Below are positions 25,968 through 35,792 of a stretch of 41,246 nt of DNA, piece by piece. Under the pieces are notes generated by a model. It was not told the origin of the DNA, did no database searches, and was given only the letters and a program-made list of their open reading frames with translations. Source of the DNA: an uncultured Pelagibacteraceae bacterium. Its GTDB lineage: Bacteria; Pseudomonadota; Alphaproteobacteria; Pelagibacterales; Pelagibacteraceae. Each line of letters starts with the position of its first letter. The first letter of the stretch is position 1. Where the stretch lies: NCBI GenBank assembly GCA_902531885.1, contig CACAFZ010000002.1:1-41246 (forward strand), given 5' to 3'. Position numbers and translations under genes: made by a program.

Positions 25968-28844
25968 TTAAGCAGTTTTTTTATATTTATTATTTAGAAT
26001 ATTTTTAAGAAATTGCCCTGTAAAACTTTCTTTAACGTCGCAAATTTCTTCAGGTTTACCCTCTGCTACTATTTGACCACCTTTAACACCTCCTTCAGGA
26101 CCCATATCAACTATATAATCTGCTGTTTTTATTACATCTAAATTATGTTCAATAACCACAACGCTATTTCCTGTGGCAACAAATGTATGAAGAATTTCTA
26201 ATAATTTTTTAATATCATGTTGATGCAATCCTGTTGTTGGCTCATCTAATATATACATTGTTCTACCAGTTGATCTTTTTGATAATTCTTTTGCGAGTTT
26301 TATTCTTTGAGCTTCTCCACCTGATAATGTAGTCGCTTGTTGTCCAATTTTTATATATCCAAGTCCAACTTTTTTTAAAGTTAAAAGCTTAGATCTTATA
26401 TTTGAAATATTTTCAAAATATTCACATCCTTCATCAACAGTCATATTTAATACATCTGCTATACTTTTATCTTTAAATTTTACTTCTAAAGTCTCTCTAT
26501 TATATCTTGTTCCTTTACAGTCATCACACTGCACATATACATCTGGTAAAAAATGCATTTCATATGTAATGACACCATCACCTTCACAAGCTTCGCATCT
26601 TCCACCTTTTACATTAAATGAAAATCTTCCTGGCTTATAACCTCTACTTTTAGATTCTGGGAGTCCAGTAAACCAATCTCTTATAGGACCAAATGCACCC
26701 GTATATGTTGCAGGATTAGATCTTGGAGTTCTACCAATTGGAGATTGATCTATGTCGATAACTTTATCAATTAACTCAATTCCTTTAAAACCTTTAAATG
26801 GTTTTGGTATTTTTCTCGACTTATTGTTATTAAGTGTAAGATTTAATGCGTTATAAAGAGTTTGTAAAATCATAGTTGATTTTCCACTACCTGAAACACC
26901 AGTAACACAAGTAAAACTACCCAAGGGAATTTTTAAATTAACATTTCTGAGATTATTACCAGTTGCTCCTGTAATTTCCAAAAACCTACCATTTTTTGCC
27001 AATCTTCTATTTTTTGGAATTGGAATAAAATATTTATTTGATAAATATTTACCTGTTATACTTTTTTCATTTTTTTTAATTTCGTCAAAACTTCCTTCAA
27101 CAACTATTTCTCCTCCATTGTTACCTGCTTCTGGACCTAAATCAATAATATGATCCGCATTTTCCATTGTCTCAGTATCGTGCTCAACAACAATTACTGT
27201 GTTTCCTAAATCTCTTAATCTTTTTAATGCGTTAATTAATTTTATGTTATCTTTTTGATGAAGGCCAATTGATGGTTCATCTAAAACATATAATACACCA
27301 GTAAGTCCTGATCCAATTTGTGATGCCAATCTAATTCTTTGTGACTCTCCTCCAGATAAAGTTCCTGACTCTCTAGAAAGAGTTAAATAATCTAAGCCTA
27401 CATTTAATAGAAAATCTAATCTTTCATTAATTTCTTTTAATATATGCTCAGCAATTTTAAGTTGAGTATTATCTAGTTTTTTTTCAAGAGATTTAAACCA
27501 TGATATGGCATCTAAAATAGATTTATCTGTAACTTCACTTATATTTAATTTATCTATCTTAACACACAACGCTTCATCTTTAAGTCTATAACCGTTACAT
27601 TTTTCACACTTAGTATCAGATTGATATTGAGAAATTTCTTCTCTTTTCCAATCACTGTCAGTTTCTAAGTATCTTCTTTCTAGATTGTTAATTACTCCTT
27701 CAAAAGTTTTTTTATGAGAATATTTTTCGTAACCATCATCATAACTAAACTTTATTTCTTCATCATCTGATCCATAAAGAATTATATCTTTAATTTTTTT
27801 AGGTAATTTCTCCCATTTATTATCAAGAGAAAAACCATAATGTTTAGCTATAGAGGCTAAAGTTTGCGCATAGTACAATGTTGTAGTTTTTGCCCATGGT
27901 ACAATTGCACCATTGGCAATTGATTTTTTTTCATTAGGAATAACTAGGTTTGGATCAACGTTTAATTTTACACCAATACCATCACATTCTTCACAAGCTC
28001 CATATGGACTATTGAATGAAAAAAGTCTTGGTTCAATTTCTTCAATTGTAAATCCACTTTCTGGACAAGCAAATTTTGTTGAGAAAACTATTTTTTCAAC
28101 TTTTCTAAACTTTTTAGGCAATGTTTCATTTTCATACTCTACAAATAATAGTCCATTAGATAAATTTACAGCAGTTTCTACACTTTCTGCTAATCTATTT
28201 CCTAAAGAGGAATTGATAACTATACGATCAACTAAAACTGACAAATCATGTTTTATTTTTTTATTTAATTCTGGAACGTCATCAATTTCATATAGTTTAC
28301 TATCTATTTTAATTTTTCTAAAACCTCTTTTTTTATAAGATAAAATATCTTTTCTATATTCGCCTTTACGACCTCTAACTACAGGTGAATATAAATAAAT
28401 AGTAGATTTTTTTGGTAACTCTTTAATTTTGTCTACAATTTGACTAATAGTTTGTGAGGTAATTGGCTTACCAGTAAATGGTGAATAGGGTATTCCTGCC
28501 CTTGCGTATAGAACCCTCATATAATCATAAATTTCTGTGACAGTAGCTACTGTTGATCTAGGATTTTTTGATGTATTTTTTTGTTCGATTGATATTGCGG
28601 GACTTAGACCTTCAATTAGATCAACTTTTGGCTTTTTCATTTTATCTAAAAACTGCCTAGCATACGCAGATAAACTCTCGACATATCTTCTTTGACCTTC
28701 AGCATAAATAGTATCAAACGCTAAAGATGATTTTCCTGATCCTGACAGACCTGTTATGACTACAAATTTTTCTTTTGGAATTTGAAGAGAAATATTCTTC
28801 AAATTATGTTCTTTTGCGCCCTTAATAACTATCTTTTTAAGCAT
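25968..28844 (-). CDS. uvrA: Excinuclease ABC subunit A
   Basis: Damage-recognition ATPase of nucleotide excision repair, 958 residues. It has two ABC cassettes: Walker [10 protein letters not shown] (32-40) and GVSGSGKST in the second half, and signatures [21 protein letters not shown] and [21 protein letters not shown], each followed by a Walker B LDEP. Zinc modules 2 (CEKCNGYRL) and 3 (CEACEGDG to CDDCKGTRY) are intact. Module 1 is Cys260-Pro-Glu-Ser263 then Cys284/Cys287, with Ser in place of the second Cys. It is divergent from ssb across 91 bases, the usual alphaproteobacterial arrangement. Confidence 0.98.
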   Translation of the reverse strand: MLKKIVIKGAKEHNLKNISLQIPKEKFVVITGLSGSGKSSLAFDTIYAEGQRRYVESLSAYARQFLDKMKKPKVDLIEGLSPAISIEQKNTSKNPRSTVATVTEIYDYMRVLYARAGIPYSPFTGKPITSQTISQIVDKIKELPKKSTIYLYSPVVRGRKGEYRKDILSYKKRGFRKIKIDSKLYEIDDVPELNKKIKHDLSVLVDRIVINSSLGNRLAESVETAVNLSNGLLFVEYENETLPKKFRKVEKIVFSTKFACPESGFTIEEIEPRLFSFNSPYGACEECDGIGVKLNVDPNLVIPNEKKSIANGAIVPWAKTTTLYYAQTLASIAKHYGFSLDNKWEKLPKKIKDIILYGSDDEEIKFSYDDGYEKYSHKKTFEGVINNLERRYLETDSDWKREEISQYQSDTKCEKCNGYRLKDEALCVKIDKLNISEVTDKSILDAISWFKSLEKKLDNTQLKIAEHILKEINERLDFLLNVGLDYLTLSRESGTLSGGESQRIRLASQIGSGLTGVLYVLDEPSIGLHQKDNIKLINALKRLRDLGNTVIVVEHDTETMENADHIIDLGPEAGNNGGEIVVEGSFDEIKKNEKSITGKYLSNKYFIPIPKNRRLAKNGRFLEITGATGNNLRNVNLKIPLGSFTCVTGVSGSGKSTMILQTLYNALNLTLNNNKSRKIPKPFKGFKGIELIDKVIDIDQSPIGRTPRSNPATYTGAFGPIRDWFTGLPESKSRGYKPGRFSFNVKGGRCEACEGDGVITYEMHFLPDVYVQCDDCKGTRYNRETLEVKFKDKSIADVLNMTVDEGCEYFENISNIRSKLLTLKKVGLGYIKIGQQATTLSGGEAQRIKLAKELSKRSTGRTMYILDEPTTGLHQHDIKKLLEILHTFVATGNSVVVIEHNLDVIKTADYIVDMGPEGGVKGGQIVAEGKPEEICDVKESFTGQFLKNILNNKYKKTA

Positions 28845-28877
28845 ATTTTTAGTTGCTTTATTTTAATTAAATTAATA

Positions 28878-28906
28878 TTCAAGTAAAAATGTGTTATATA
28901 TATACA
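28878..28906 (+). promoter_or_regulatory. Candidate promoter of ssb in the uvrA-ssb divergent gap
   Basis: TTCAAG (28878-28883) and TATACA (28901-28906) with 17-base spacing lie 30 bases before the ssb ATG. The AT repeat there allows other registers, so the exact -10 is uncertain. A promoter must exist somewhere in this 91-base gap because the genes diverge. Confidence 0.3.
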
Positions 28907-28935
28907 TTAATCAAATCAAAAAAATTTAATTTTAT

Positions 28936-29385
28936 ATGGCAGGAAGTTTAAATAAAGTATTATTAATAGGTCGATTAGGCGCAGACCCAGAAATTAAGCA
29001 AATGGTTAACGGTAAAAGTGTAGCTAGATTAAGTTTAGCCACAAGCCAGTCTTGGAAGGATAAAAATACAGGAGAAAAAAAGGAAAAAACTGAATGGCAC
29101 AGAGTAGTAGTTTTTAACGAAGGCCTCGTAAATGTTGTACAGCAATATTTAAAGAAAGGGTCTCAGGTTTACATAGAAGGGCAGCTAACAACAAGAAAAT
29201 GGCAAGATGAAAAAACTGGTACAGATAAATATTCTACTGAAATTGTTATTCAAGGATACAACTCATCATTAACAATGCTAGGTGGTTCAAATCAAAATTC
29301 AAATTTTTCTCAAGAAAAAACTAAAAAAGTTGATGACAATTCAGAGATTAATCAAAATGAATTGGACGATGAAATTCCTTTTTAA
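28936..29385 (+). CDS. ssb: Single-stranded DNA-binding protein
   Basis: SSB of 149 residues. The OB fold covers about 1-110 ([48 protein letters not shown]), followed by a short Asn/Ser/Gln linker and the acidic tip DDEIPF that binds repair and replication proteins. It is 5 bases before gyrA and probably cotranscribed with it. Confidence 0.98.
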   Translation: MAGSLNKVLLIGRLGADPEIKQMVNGKSVARLSLATSQSWKDKNTGEKKEKTEWHRVVVFNEGLVNVVQQYLKKGSQVYIEGQLTTRKWQDEKTGTDKYSTEIVIQGYNSSLTMLGGSNQNSNFSQEKTKKVDDNSEINQNELDDEIPF

Positions 29386-29390
29386 TTCTT

Positions 29391-31970
29391 ATGGAAAAAA
29401 CAGAAATAATAAATTCTAAAAATATAAAACCTATATCAATGTACGATGAAATGAGTTCATCATATTTGTCGTATGCAATGAGTGTAATAATTAGCAGAGC
29501 ATTGCCAGATGTTAGAGATGGCTTGAAACCTGTGCATAGAAGAATCTTATTTGCAATGAACAAAGGTGGCTTTGATTGGTCAAAACAATTTAGAAAATCT
29601 GCTAGAATAGTAGGAGATGTAATTGGTAAATATCATCCTCATGGTGATCAAGCTGTATATGATGCATTGGTGAGAATGGTGCAAGAATTTTCAATGAGCC
29701 TTCCATTAATTGATGGCCAAGGTAACTTTGGTTCAATAGATGGGGATCCACCGGCTGCAATGAGATATACTGAAACAAGACTTTCTAAAATTTCACAATA
29801 TTTACTAGACGATATAGAAAAGAAAACTGTAAATTTTAAAAGCAATTATGATGAAACTGAAAAAGAGCCAGAAGTATTACCTGCTCAATATCCAAATATA
29901 TTAGTGAATGGAGCTGGAGGTATAGCTGTAGGTATGGCCACCAGTATTCCACCACACAACTTAGGTGAAGTAATAAATGGTACATTGGCACTAATAGAAA
30001 ATAAAGATATTAAAATTACCGAGTTAATGAAATACATACCAGGTCCTGACTTTCCAACAGGCGGCATAATAATAGGAAAAGACATTATTAAACAAGGTTA
30101 TAAAACAGGAAGAGGATCATTTAAAATTAGGGGTGAAATAAAAGTTGAAAATTTAAAAAATGGAAAAGATAGATTGGTTATTACATCAATTCCATATCAG
30201 GTAAACAAATCAAACTTAAATGAAAAAATAGTTGAGCTTGTCAGAGATAAAAAAATTGAAGGCATAAGTGATATAAGAGATGAGTCAAACAGAGAAGGCA
30301 TAAGGGTTTCTATTGATTTAAAAAGGAATGTTGAACCAGAAACAATCAAAAGACAATTATATAAATACACATCTATAGAAAGTTCTTTTGGATTTAATAC
30401 TTTAGCAATAGTTGATAACAAGCCTAAAAATTGTAACTTAAAAGATTTTTTAGAAAATTTTTTAAAGTTTAGAGATGAAGTAGTTACAAAAAAAACTAGG
30501 TTTGATTTAAATAAAGCTGAAGATAGAGCCCATATATTAATTGGTCTATCCGTATCAGTTGAAAATATTGAAAAAATAATAAAAATAATAAAAAATTCAA
30601 AAACTCCAATGGATGCAAAGAGCATTCTTATAAAAACAAAATGGAAGGTTTCAAAAACATCTAAATTAATTAAATTAATTGAAAATAAAAATATCTCTTC
30701 ATATAGTTTTTCGGAGTCCCAAGTGTTATCTATACTTGATTTAAAATTGCAAAAATTAACTGCTCTCGGCACTTCTGAAATTGATGAAGAAATTCAAAAA
30801 TTATCGAAATTAATACTTTACTTCAAAAAAATATTAAACTCTAAAAAAGAACTTTTAAAAGTTATAAGCAATGAATTAAAACAAATTAAAGAAAAATTTG
30901 CAGTACAAAGAAGAACTGAAATAATAGATGCAGTTTTAAATTATGATATAGAAGAAACTATTCAAAAAGAGTCTGTTATAATTACGGTTACACTTCAGGG
31001 ATATATTAAAAGAGGATCTTTAAAAAATGTAAAACTCCAAAAGAGAGGAGGTAAAGGGAAAACTGGAATTAAAACTAGAGAAGAAGATTCTGTTGTACAA
31101 ACATTGTCAGTAAACACTCATACATCGGTTCTTTTTTTTTCTACAGAAGGCTTATGTTACAAGCTTAGAGCTTGGAAAATTCCCGAAGGTAGCTCTAGTT
31201 CTAGAGGAAAATCACTATTTAATATTCTGCCTCTAAAAAACCATCAATCAATAAGCTCAATAATGCCTTTTCCTGATGAAAAAGAAAACACAAAGAACTT
31301 GCATATTATTTTTGCAACATCAAAAGGGAAAATTAGAAAAAACAATTTAGAAGACTTTGCCTCAATCAATACTGCAGGAAAAATTGCAATGAAACTTGAA
31401 AATAATGATAAAATTATTGGTGTAAGAATATGTAAAGATGATCAAGATATAATTTTAAGTACAAAGTTAGGTAAATGTATTAGATTTGAATCAAAAAAAT
31501 TAAGAATTTTTAAAGGAAGATCGTCAAAGGGAATAAGAGGTTTAAATTTACAAGAAAATGACTCTGTAGTTTCATTATCTATAATAGATCATGATAAAAT
31601 TAAAAATGATGGTAAATCAGTAAAAGCTGACAAAAGTGAAATTAACGCTAAAGAAAAATTTATATTAACAGTTACAGAAAACGGTTTTGGTAAAAGATCA
31701 TCACATTACGAATATAGAGTCACTAATAGAGGAGGCAAAGGTATAATTGGTATAATTAATTCCTCTAGAAATGGAAATGTTGCATCATCTTTCCCAGTTA
31801 ATAATGGTGATGATATACTAATTTCTACTAATAAAGGCAGGGTTATCAGATGTGCTGCAAAAGAAATTAGAATTGCAAGAAGAAATACTCAAGGCGTTAG
31901 AATAATTAAATTATCAGGAGACGAGAAAGTAGTATCAGCAATTAAAATTGATGATAATTTAAAACAATGA
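29391..31970 (+). CDS. gyrA: DNA gyrase subunit A
   Basis: Breakage-reunion subunit of gyrase, 859 residues. The N-terminal winged-helix domain has the catalytic tyrosine Tyr126 ([11 protein letters not shown]). The quinolone-determining loop reads [18 protein letters not shown], with Gln87 at the position of E. coli Ser83 and Asp91 at that of Asp87. The GyrA box QKRGGKG in the C-terminal beta-pinwheel separates it from ParC. The pinwheel contains a Lys/Asp-rich insertion near residues 740-755. It ends with an ATGA overlap into coaD. Confidence 0.98.
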   Translation: MEKTEIINSKNIKPISMYDEMSSSYLSYAMSVIISRALPDVRDGLKPVHRRILFAMNKGGFDWSKQFRKSARIVGDVIGKYHPHGDQAVYDALVRMVQEFSMSLPLIDGQGNFGSIDGDPPAAMRYTETRLSKISQYLLDDIEKKTVNFKSNYDETEKEPEVLPAQYPNILVNGAGGIAVGMATSIPPHNLGEVINGTLALIENKDIKITELMKYIPGPDFPTGGIIIGKDIIKQGYKTGRGSFKIRGEIKVENLKNGKDRLVITSIPYQVNKSNLNEKIVELVRDKKIEGISDIRDESNREGIRVSIDLKRNVEPETIKRQLYKYTSIESSFGFNTLAIVDNKPKNCNLKDFLENFLKFRDEVVTKKTRFDLNKAEDRAHILIGLSVSVENIEKIIKIIKNSKTPMDAKSILIKTKWKVSKTSKLIKLIENKNISSYSFSESQVLSILDLKLQKLTALGTSEIDEEIQKLSKLILYFKKILNSKKELLKVISNELKQIKEKFAVQRRTEIIDAVLNYDIEETIQKESVIITVTLQGYIKRGSLKNVKLQKRGGKGKTGIKTREEDSVVQTLSVNTHTSVLFFSTEGLCYKLRAWKIPEGSSSSRGKSLFNILPLKNHQSISSIMPFPDEKENTKNLHIIFATSKGKIRKNNLEDFASINTAGKIAMKLENNDKIIGVRICKDDQDIILSTKLGKCIRFESKKLRIFKGRSSKGIRGLNLQENDSVVSLSIIDHDKIKNDGKSVKADKSEINAKEKFILTVTENGFGKRSSHYEYRVTNRGGKGIIGIINSSRNGNVASSFPVNNGDDILISTNKGRVIRCAAKEIRIARRNTQGVRIIKLSGDEKVVSAIKIDDNLKQ

Positions 31971-32461
31971 AGAAAATTGCAATTTATCCCGGTACTTTTG
32001 ATCCAATAACTTATGGTCACATTGATGTCATCAAAAAAGGTCTAAAATTTATAGATAAAATAATTATAGCAATTTCTGATGGAAATCAAAAAAACTATCT
32101 ATTTACCGTAGATGAAAGAATTAAAATTGTAAACGATGCATTATTTAAGGATGTAAAATTTAAAAAAAAAAATGTTGAGATTGTATATTTTAATAGCTTA
32201 ACAACAGATTTATGTAAAAAATACAAATCAAACATAATATTAAGAGGATTACGTGCAGTATCAGATTTTGAATATGAATTTCAACTTTCAGGAATGAATA
32301 AAAAACTAAACAAAAATATAGAAACAGTTTTCTTGATGTCTGATGTAGAAAATCAAATTATTTCATCAAAATTAGTTAAAGAAATAATTGAATTAAATGG
32401 AGATATAAAAAGATTTACAACAAAATGTACTATTAATGCATTGAAAAAAAAATATGAATAA
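31967..32461 (+). CDS. coaD: Phosphopantetheine adenylyltransferase
   Basis: Penultimate step of coenzyme A synthesis, 164 residues (typical about 160). Nucleotidyltransferase motif [19 protein letters not shown] at the N-terminus, [20 protein letters not shown] in the middle, and ISSKLVKEI near the end. Coupled to gyrA by 4 bases and to the next gene by 8 bases (ATGAATAA after a nine-base A run). Confidence 0.97.
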   Translation: MKKIAIYPGTFDPITYGHIDVIKKGLKFIDKIIIAISDGNQKNYLFTVDERIKIVNDALFKDVKFKKKNVEIVYFNSLTTDLCKKYKSNIILRGLRAVSDFEYEFQLSGMNKKLNKNIETVFLMSDVENQIISSKLVKEIIELNGDIKRFTTKCTINALKKKYE

Positions 32462-33002
32462 CTTGTTATTTAAAACAATAGTTATATTATTTGTTTTTAT
32501 TTTCAGTGCAAACGCAAAGGAAAATATTATGATTTTAAAGTTAAAAGATGGCGATGTTAAGATTGAATTGTATCCTGATGTAGCGCCAAATCACGTTGAA
32601 AGAATAAAAAAATTAGCCAATGATGGAAAATATGATGGTGTTGTTTTTCATAGAGTAATTGATGAATTTATGGCTCAGACTGGAGATGTACAGTTTGGTA
32701 ATTCTTCTAATGATGATTTTGATTTAAGACGTGCAGGAACTGGTAATTCTGACTTACCAGATCTTAAACAGGAATTTAATAACCTACCTCACGTGAGAGG
32801 CACTTTGTCTATGGCTAGAACATCAGACCCTAATAGTGCAAATAGTCAGTTTTTTATTTGTTTTAATGATAAAGCATCATATCTTGATAGACAGTACACA
32901 GTTTTTGGAAAAGTTATTGAAGGCATGGAGTTTGTTGATAAAATTAAAAGGGGTGAGCCAGCTTCAGATCCAGATAAAATAATAAGTTTTAGATCTAAGT
33001 AG
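32454..33002 (+). CDS. Periplasmic cyclophilin-type peptidyl-prolyl isomerase
   Basis: Cyclophilin of 182 residues with an N-terminal signal peptide (about 1-21, ending SANA before KENIM), so it should fold proteins in the periplasm. Core motifs: FHRVIDEFMAQTGD (catalytic Arg), LSMARTSDPNSANSQFFICF and YTVFGKVIEGMEFVDKI. The tryptophan that binds cyclosporin in eukaryotic cyclophilins is not present at SYLDRQY, as in most bacterial forms. It is followed 12 bases later by tgt, whereas many alphaproteobacteria have queA in between. Confidence 0.93.
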   Translation: MNNLLFKTIVILFVFIFSANAKENIMILKLKDGDVKIELYPDVAPNHVERIKKLANDGKYDGVVFHRVIDEFMAQTGDVQFGNSSNDDFDLRRAGTGNSDLPDLKQEFNNLPHVRGTLSMARTSDPNSANSQFFICFNDKASYLDRQYTVFGKVIEGMEFVDKIKRGEPASDPDKIISFRSK

Positions 33003-33014
33003 ATTTAAAACTTA

Positions 33015-34127
33015 ATGTCACTCAAAAATTTTAGCTTTAAAATTATATCTACAGAAAATAATTCAAGAACTGGAATTATTAATACGCCAAGAGGAAAAAT
33101 TAACACACCGACATTTATGCCAGTAGGTACCCAGGGCACAATAAAAGGTGCTTTTATAAATGATGTAATAAAAACTGGAACTGAAATAATTTTGTCAAAC
33201 ACATATCATCTGATGATTAGGCCTGGAGTAGAGAGAATAAAAAAGGTAGGGGGTCTACACACATTTATGAATTGTAAATTACCAATTTTAACTGACTCAG
33301 GTGGGTTTCAAGTTATGTCATTATCTAAATTAAACAAAATTGACATAGAGAAAGGAGCTATTTTTAACTCGCATATAGATGGAAAGAAATTTATTCTAAG
33401 TCCTGAAGAAAGTATAAATATACAAAAAAAATTAAATTCCGACATAGTAATGGTAATGGATGAGTGTCCTAAAAAATCACATGACTACAAAAAAATTGAA
33501 AAATCAATGAATCTATCAATGTCTTGGGCAAAGCGATCAAAAAAAGCCTTTGGAAAAAATTTACGTAAGGGCCTTTTTGGTATTGTTCAAGGTGGATTGT
33601 TTAATGATTTGAGAGTCAAATCTATAAAGGCGTTAACCAAAATAGATTTTGATGGTTATGCAATAGGTGGGTTAGCAGTAGGCGAAACACAAAATGAAAT
33701 GTTTAAAGTTTTAGATAATTTAGTTGATTATATGCCAAAAAAAAAACCTCGTTATTTAATGGGAGTGGGTACACCAAAAGATATTCTTGGAGCAGTAAAA
33801 AGGGGTGTTGATATGTTTGATTGTGTTTTACCAACTAGATCAGGTAGAACCGGTTTAGCATTTACATGGAATGGAAGAGTCAATATTAGAAATTCTAAAT
33901 ACAAGTATGATAACAGGCCTCTTAATAATAATACTAAAATTTCCGATCTAAATAAATATTCGAAAAACTACTTAAATCACTTGTTCAACACTAATGAAAT
34001 GCTAGGCTCAATGTTGCTAACTATACATAATATAAATTTTTATCAAGAATTGATGCAGTCAATCAGACAAAATATAAATCAGGGCACATTCAAGCAATTT
34101 CATGATAAATATATAAAGATACTTTAA
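33015..34127 (+). CDS. tgt: tRNA-guanine transglycosylase lacking the zinc-site cysteines
   Basis: Exchanges guanine 34 for a queuosine precursor in tRNAs with GUN anticodons; 370 residues, normal length. The catalytic residues are present: Asp94 (ILTDSGGFQVMSL) and the nucleophile Asp269 (MFDCVLPTRSGRTG), plus GIVQGG and GGLAVGE of the base-binding pocket. The C-terminal zinc module normally reads C-x-C-x2-C-x25-H. Here the three Cys positions are Thr307, Ile309 and Leu312, while His338 (TIHN) stays at exactly the expected distance and the flanking YSKNYLNHL and NEMLG are conserved. So the region is collinear but metal ligands are lost. A likely substrate, tRNA-Asn(GUU), is at 6509-6584. Catalysis is plausible but altered stability or function is possible. 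Confidence 0.93.
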   Translation: MSLKNFSFKIISTENNSRTGIINTPRGKINTPTFMPVGTQGTIKGAFINDVIKTGTEIILSNTYHLMIRPGVERIKKVGGLHTFMNCKLPILTDSGGFQVMSLSKLNKIDIEKGAIFNSHIDGKKFILSPEESINIQKKLNSDIVMVMDECPKKSHDYKKIEKSMNLSMSWAKRSKKAFGKNLRKGLFGIVQGGLFNDLRVKSIKALTKIDFDGYAIGGLAVGETQNEMFKVLDNLVDYMPKKKPRYLMGVGTPKDILGAVKRGVDMFDCVLPTRSGRTGLAFTWNGRVNIRNSKYKYDNRPLNNNTKISDLNKYSKNYLNHLFNTNEMLGSMLLTIHNINFYQELMQSIRQNINQGTFKQFHDKYIKIL

Positions 34128-34137
34128 TCATTTTTTA

Positions 34138-34165
34138 TTGATTATATATAAAAAATAATTATAAG
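34138..34165 (+). promoter_or_regulatory. Candidate promoter of tRNA-Lys
   Basis: TTGATT (34138-34143), a 16-base spacer and TATAAG (34160-34165) end 10 bases before the mature tRNA 5' end, a typical distance for a tRNA promoter with a short leader. It begins 10 bases after the tgt stop. Confidence 0.5.
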
Positions 34166-34175
34166 GACTTACGTT

Positions 34176-34251
<76 letters not shown>

Positions 34252-34260
34252 TAACATTCC

Positions 34261-35082
34261 TTATGTTATTGGAGGGTATTTAATAATAATTTCATTCATC
34301 CATTCATTAATATTTTTAATTCTATTTTGTGGTGATGGGTGAGTACTAAAAAATTCAGGTGGTTGTTTTCCCTTATTAGCCTCTTTCATTCTTTCCCAAA
34401 CTTTTACAGTTTCTCTAATATCATACCCAGACAAGGAAGAAAAAATTAGTCCTAAATAATCTGCTTCACTTTCCTGCTTTCTATTAAATGGGTTCATTAG
34501 ACCTAGTTGAGATAATAATCCAACAGTATCCATCCCTGTTGTTCTATTAACTTGTGACAACTTTCCTCCAGATGAAATATCTAAAATTTTAGTACCTATG
34601 TTTATTAATACACCTCGACTTGCACGTTCTACAGAATGTTTTGCAACAGCATGTGCAATTTCATGACCCATTACGGCAGCTAGGCCATTTATGTTTTTTG
34701 TTATATTTAAAATACCTGTATAAACAGCAATTTTTCCCCCAGGCATACACCAAGCATTTTTAATTTTTTTATTATCAATTAAAATATACTCCCAATCAAA
34801 ATTTATAGTAGGATCATCTAAATTAGATTGATCGAAATAAGAGCTTATAGAATATTGTATTTTTTTACCAATTTCCTTTATTTCATTAATTTCTTTTGAA
34901 CTATTTATTAATTTTTCTTTTTTTTTAACTTTTTCATATATTTGTGCCGCTTGTGCATTAAGCTTAGATTCAGGTAAAAGCTTTAACTGTTTTCTTTGAG
35001 TTATAGGAGCCGAAGAACACGCGTGTAGGCCTAAACTTAAACAACCACAACCAATAAAATTAATAAAATTTCTTCTATTCAT
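34261..35082 (-). CDS. M48 family zinc metallopeptidase, Tat-type lipoprotein
   Basis: 273-residue peptidase of the M48B/Oma1-LoiP type, probably acting on envelope proteins in the periplasm. The zinc site is HEIAH (140-144) in VMGHEIAHAVAKHSVE with the third ligand Glu204 in RKQESEADYLG; THPSPQNRIKNI near the end is also a family feature. The N-terminus has paired arginines (Arg3-Arg4 in NRRNFINFIG), a hydrophobic stretch and a lipobox Leu-His-Ala-Cys22. That suggests export by Tat, whose subunits are encoded in this window, and lipid anchoring. It is divergent from the DUF502 gene across 83 bases containing a small inverted repeat (35134-35150). Confidence 0.9.
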   Translation of the reverse strand: MNRRNFINFIGCGCLSLGLHACSSAPITQRKQLKLLPESKLNAQAAQIYEKVKKKEKLINSSKEINEIKEIGKKIQYSISSYFDQSNLDDPTINFDWEYILIDNKKIKNAWCMPGGKIAVYTGILNITKNINGLAAVMGHEIAHAVAKHSVERASRGVLINIGTKILDISSGGKLSQVNRTTGMDTVGLLSQLGLMNPFNRKQESEADYLGLIFSSLSGYDIRETVKVWERMKEANKGKQPPEFFSTHPSPQNRIKNINEWMNEIIIKYPPIT

Positions 35083-35165
35083 TTATCAACATTTTTAATA
35101 TAGATAATTAACTAACATGTATTTAAAAATTTCAAAACTTAATAAGTTTTATTTATAACCATTTT

Positions 35166-35792
35166 ATGACAAAACTTAAAAGAAAAAGAGTTCCATTACT
35201 TACTAGATTGAGAAATTACTTTATAACTGGCATAGTTGTTCTTGTTCCTATTGGATTTACATTATATTTAACAATATTTCTTATATCCATATCTTCAAAC
35301 CTTGTACCCAATGAAATAAATCCAAATAACTACTTGCCATTTTCCATACCAGGTCTTGAAATTATTTTATCTATTATTTTTATAACTTTTGTTGGTGGTT
35401 TATCTTTATCATTTATTGGCAGAAGAGTTTTAAAAATTGTTAATGATATATTTAAAAAAATACCAATTTTAAGGACAATTTATTCAGCTATTGGTCAAAT
35501 GACAGAAACATTTGCACCTAAAAAAAATAAACAAAAGAGCGTAGTATGCTTTGAGTATCCAAGAAAAGGAATTTGGGCTGTAGGTTTTGCTACAAAAGAT
35601 AATAGAGGTGAAATTAATAAAAGAACAAATCAAGCATTAGTCAATGTTTTTGTACCCACAACACCTAATCCCACAAGTGGGTTTCTATTAATGATACCTA
35701 AAAAAGATTTATTTTACCTTGATATGACTTTTGAAGAAGCTTCAAAATTCATAGTATCCGCAGGAACGTCTGATACAAAAAAAAATAATTAA
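35166..35792 (+). CDS. DUF502 family membrane protein
   Basis: 208 residues with two membrane segments (about 17-40 and 56-85) after a basic N-terminus (KLKRKRVPLLTRLRNYFITG). Family hallmarks are TGIVVLVPIGFTLYLTIFLI, IPILRTIYSAIGQMTETFAP and the soluble domain with VNVFVPTTPNPTSGFLLMIPKKD. The function is unknown; the family is widespread in proteobacteria and plants. The stop codon shares TTAA with the convergent recG stop. Confidence 0.88.
   Translation: MTKLKRKRVPLLTRLRNYFITGIVVLVPIGFTLYLTIFLISISSNLVPNEINPNNYLPFSIPGLEIILSIIFITFVGGLSLSFIGRRVLKIVNDIFKKIPILRTIYSAIGQMTETFAPKKNKQKSVVCFEYPRKGIWAVGFATKDNRGEINKRTNQALVNVFVPTTPNPTSGFLLMIPKKDLFYLDMTFEEASKFIVSAGTSDTKKNN

Noticed and set aside
27913..28338. 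141-codon open frame on the plus strand inside uvrA
   Set aside because: Antisense shadow of a conserved part of uvrA (zinc module 1 region); Ser/Phe-rich product without domain features.
28890..28910. Possible SOS (LexA) box between uvrA and ssb, resembling the E. coli consensus TATATATACA half
   Set aside because: Only the AT core and one half-site match, the other half does not, and the alphaproteobacterial GTTC-N7-GTTC form is absent. AT repeats alone explain it.
30197..30772. 191-codon open frame on the minus strand inside gyrA
   Set aside because: Lies fully antisense to a confidently assigned gyrA, has no recognisable motif, and its composition is what the complement of AT-rich coding sequence gives.
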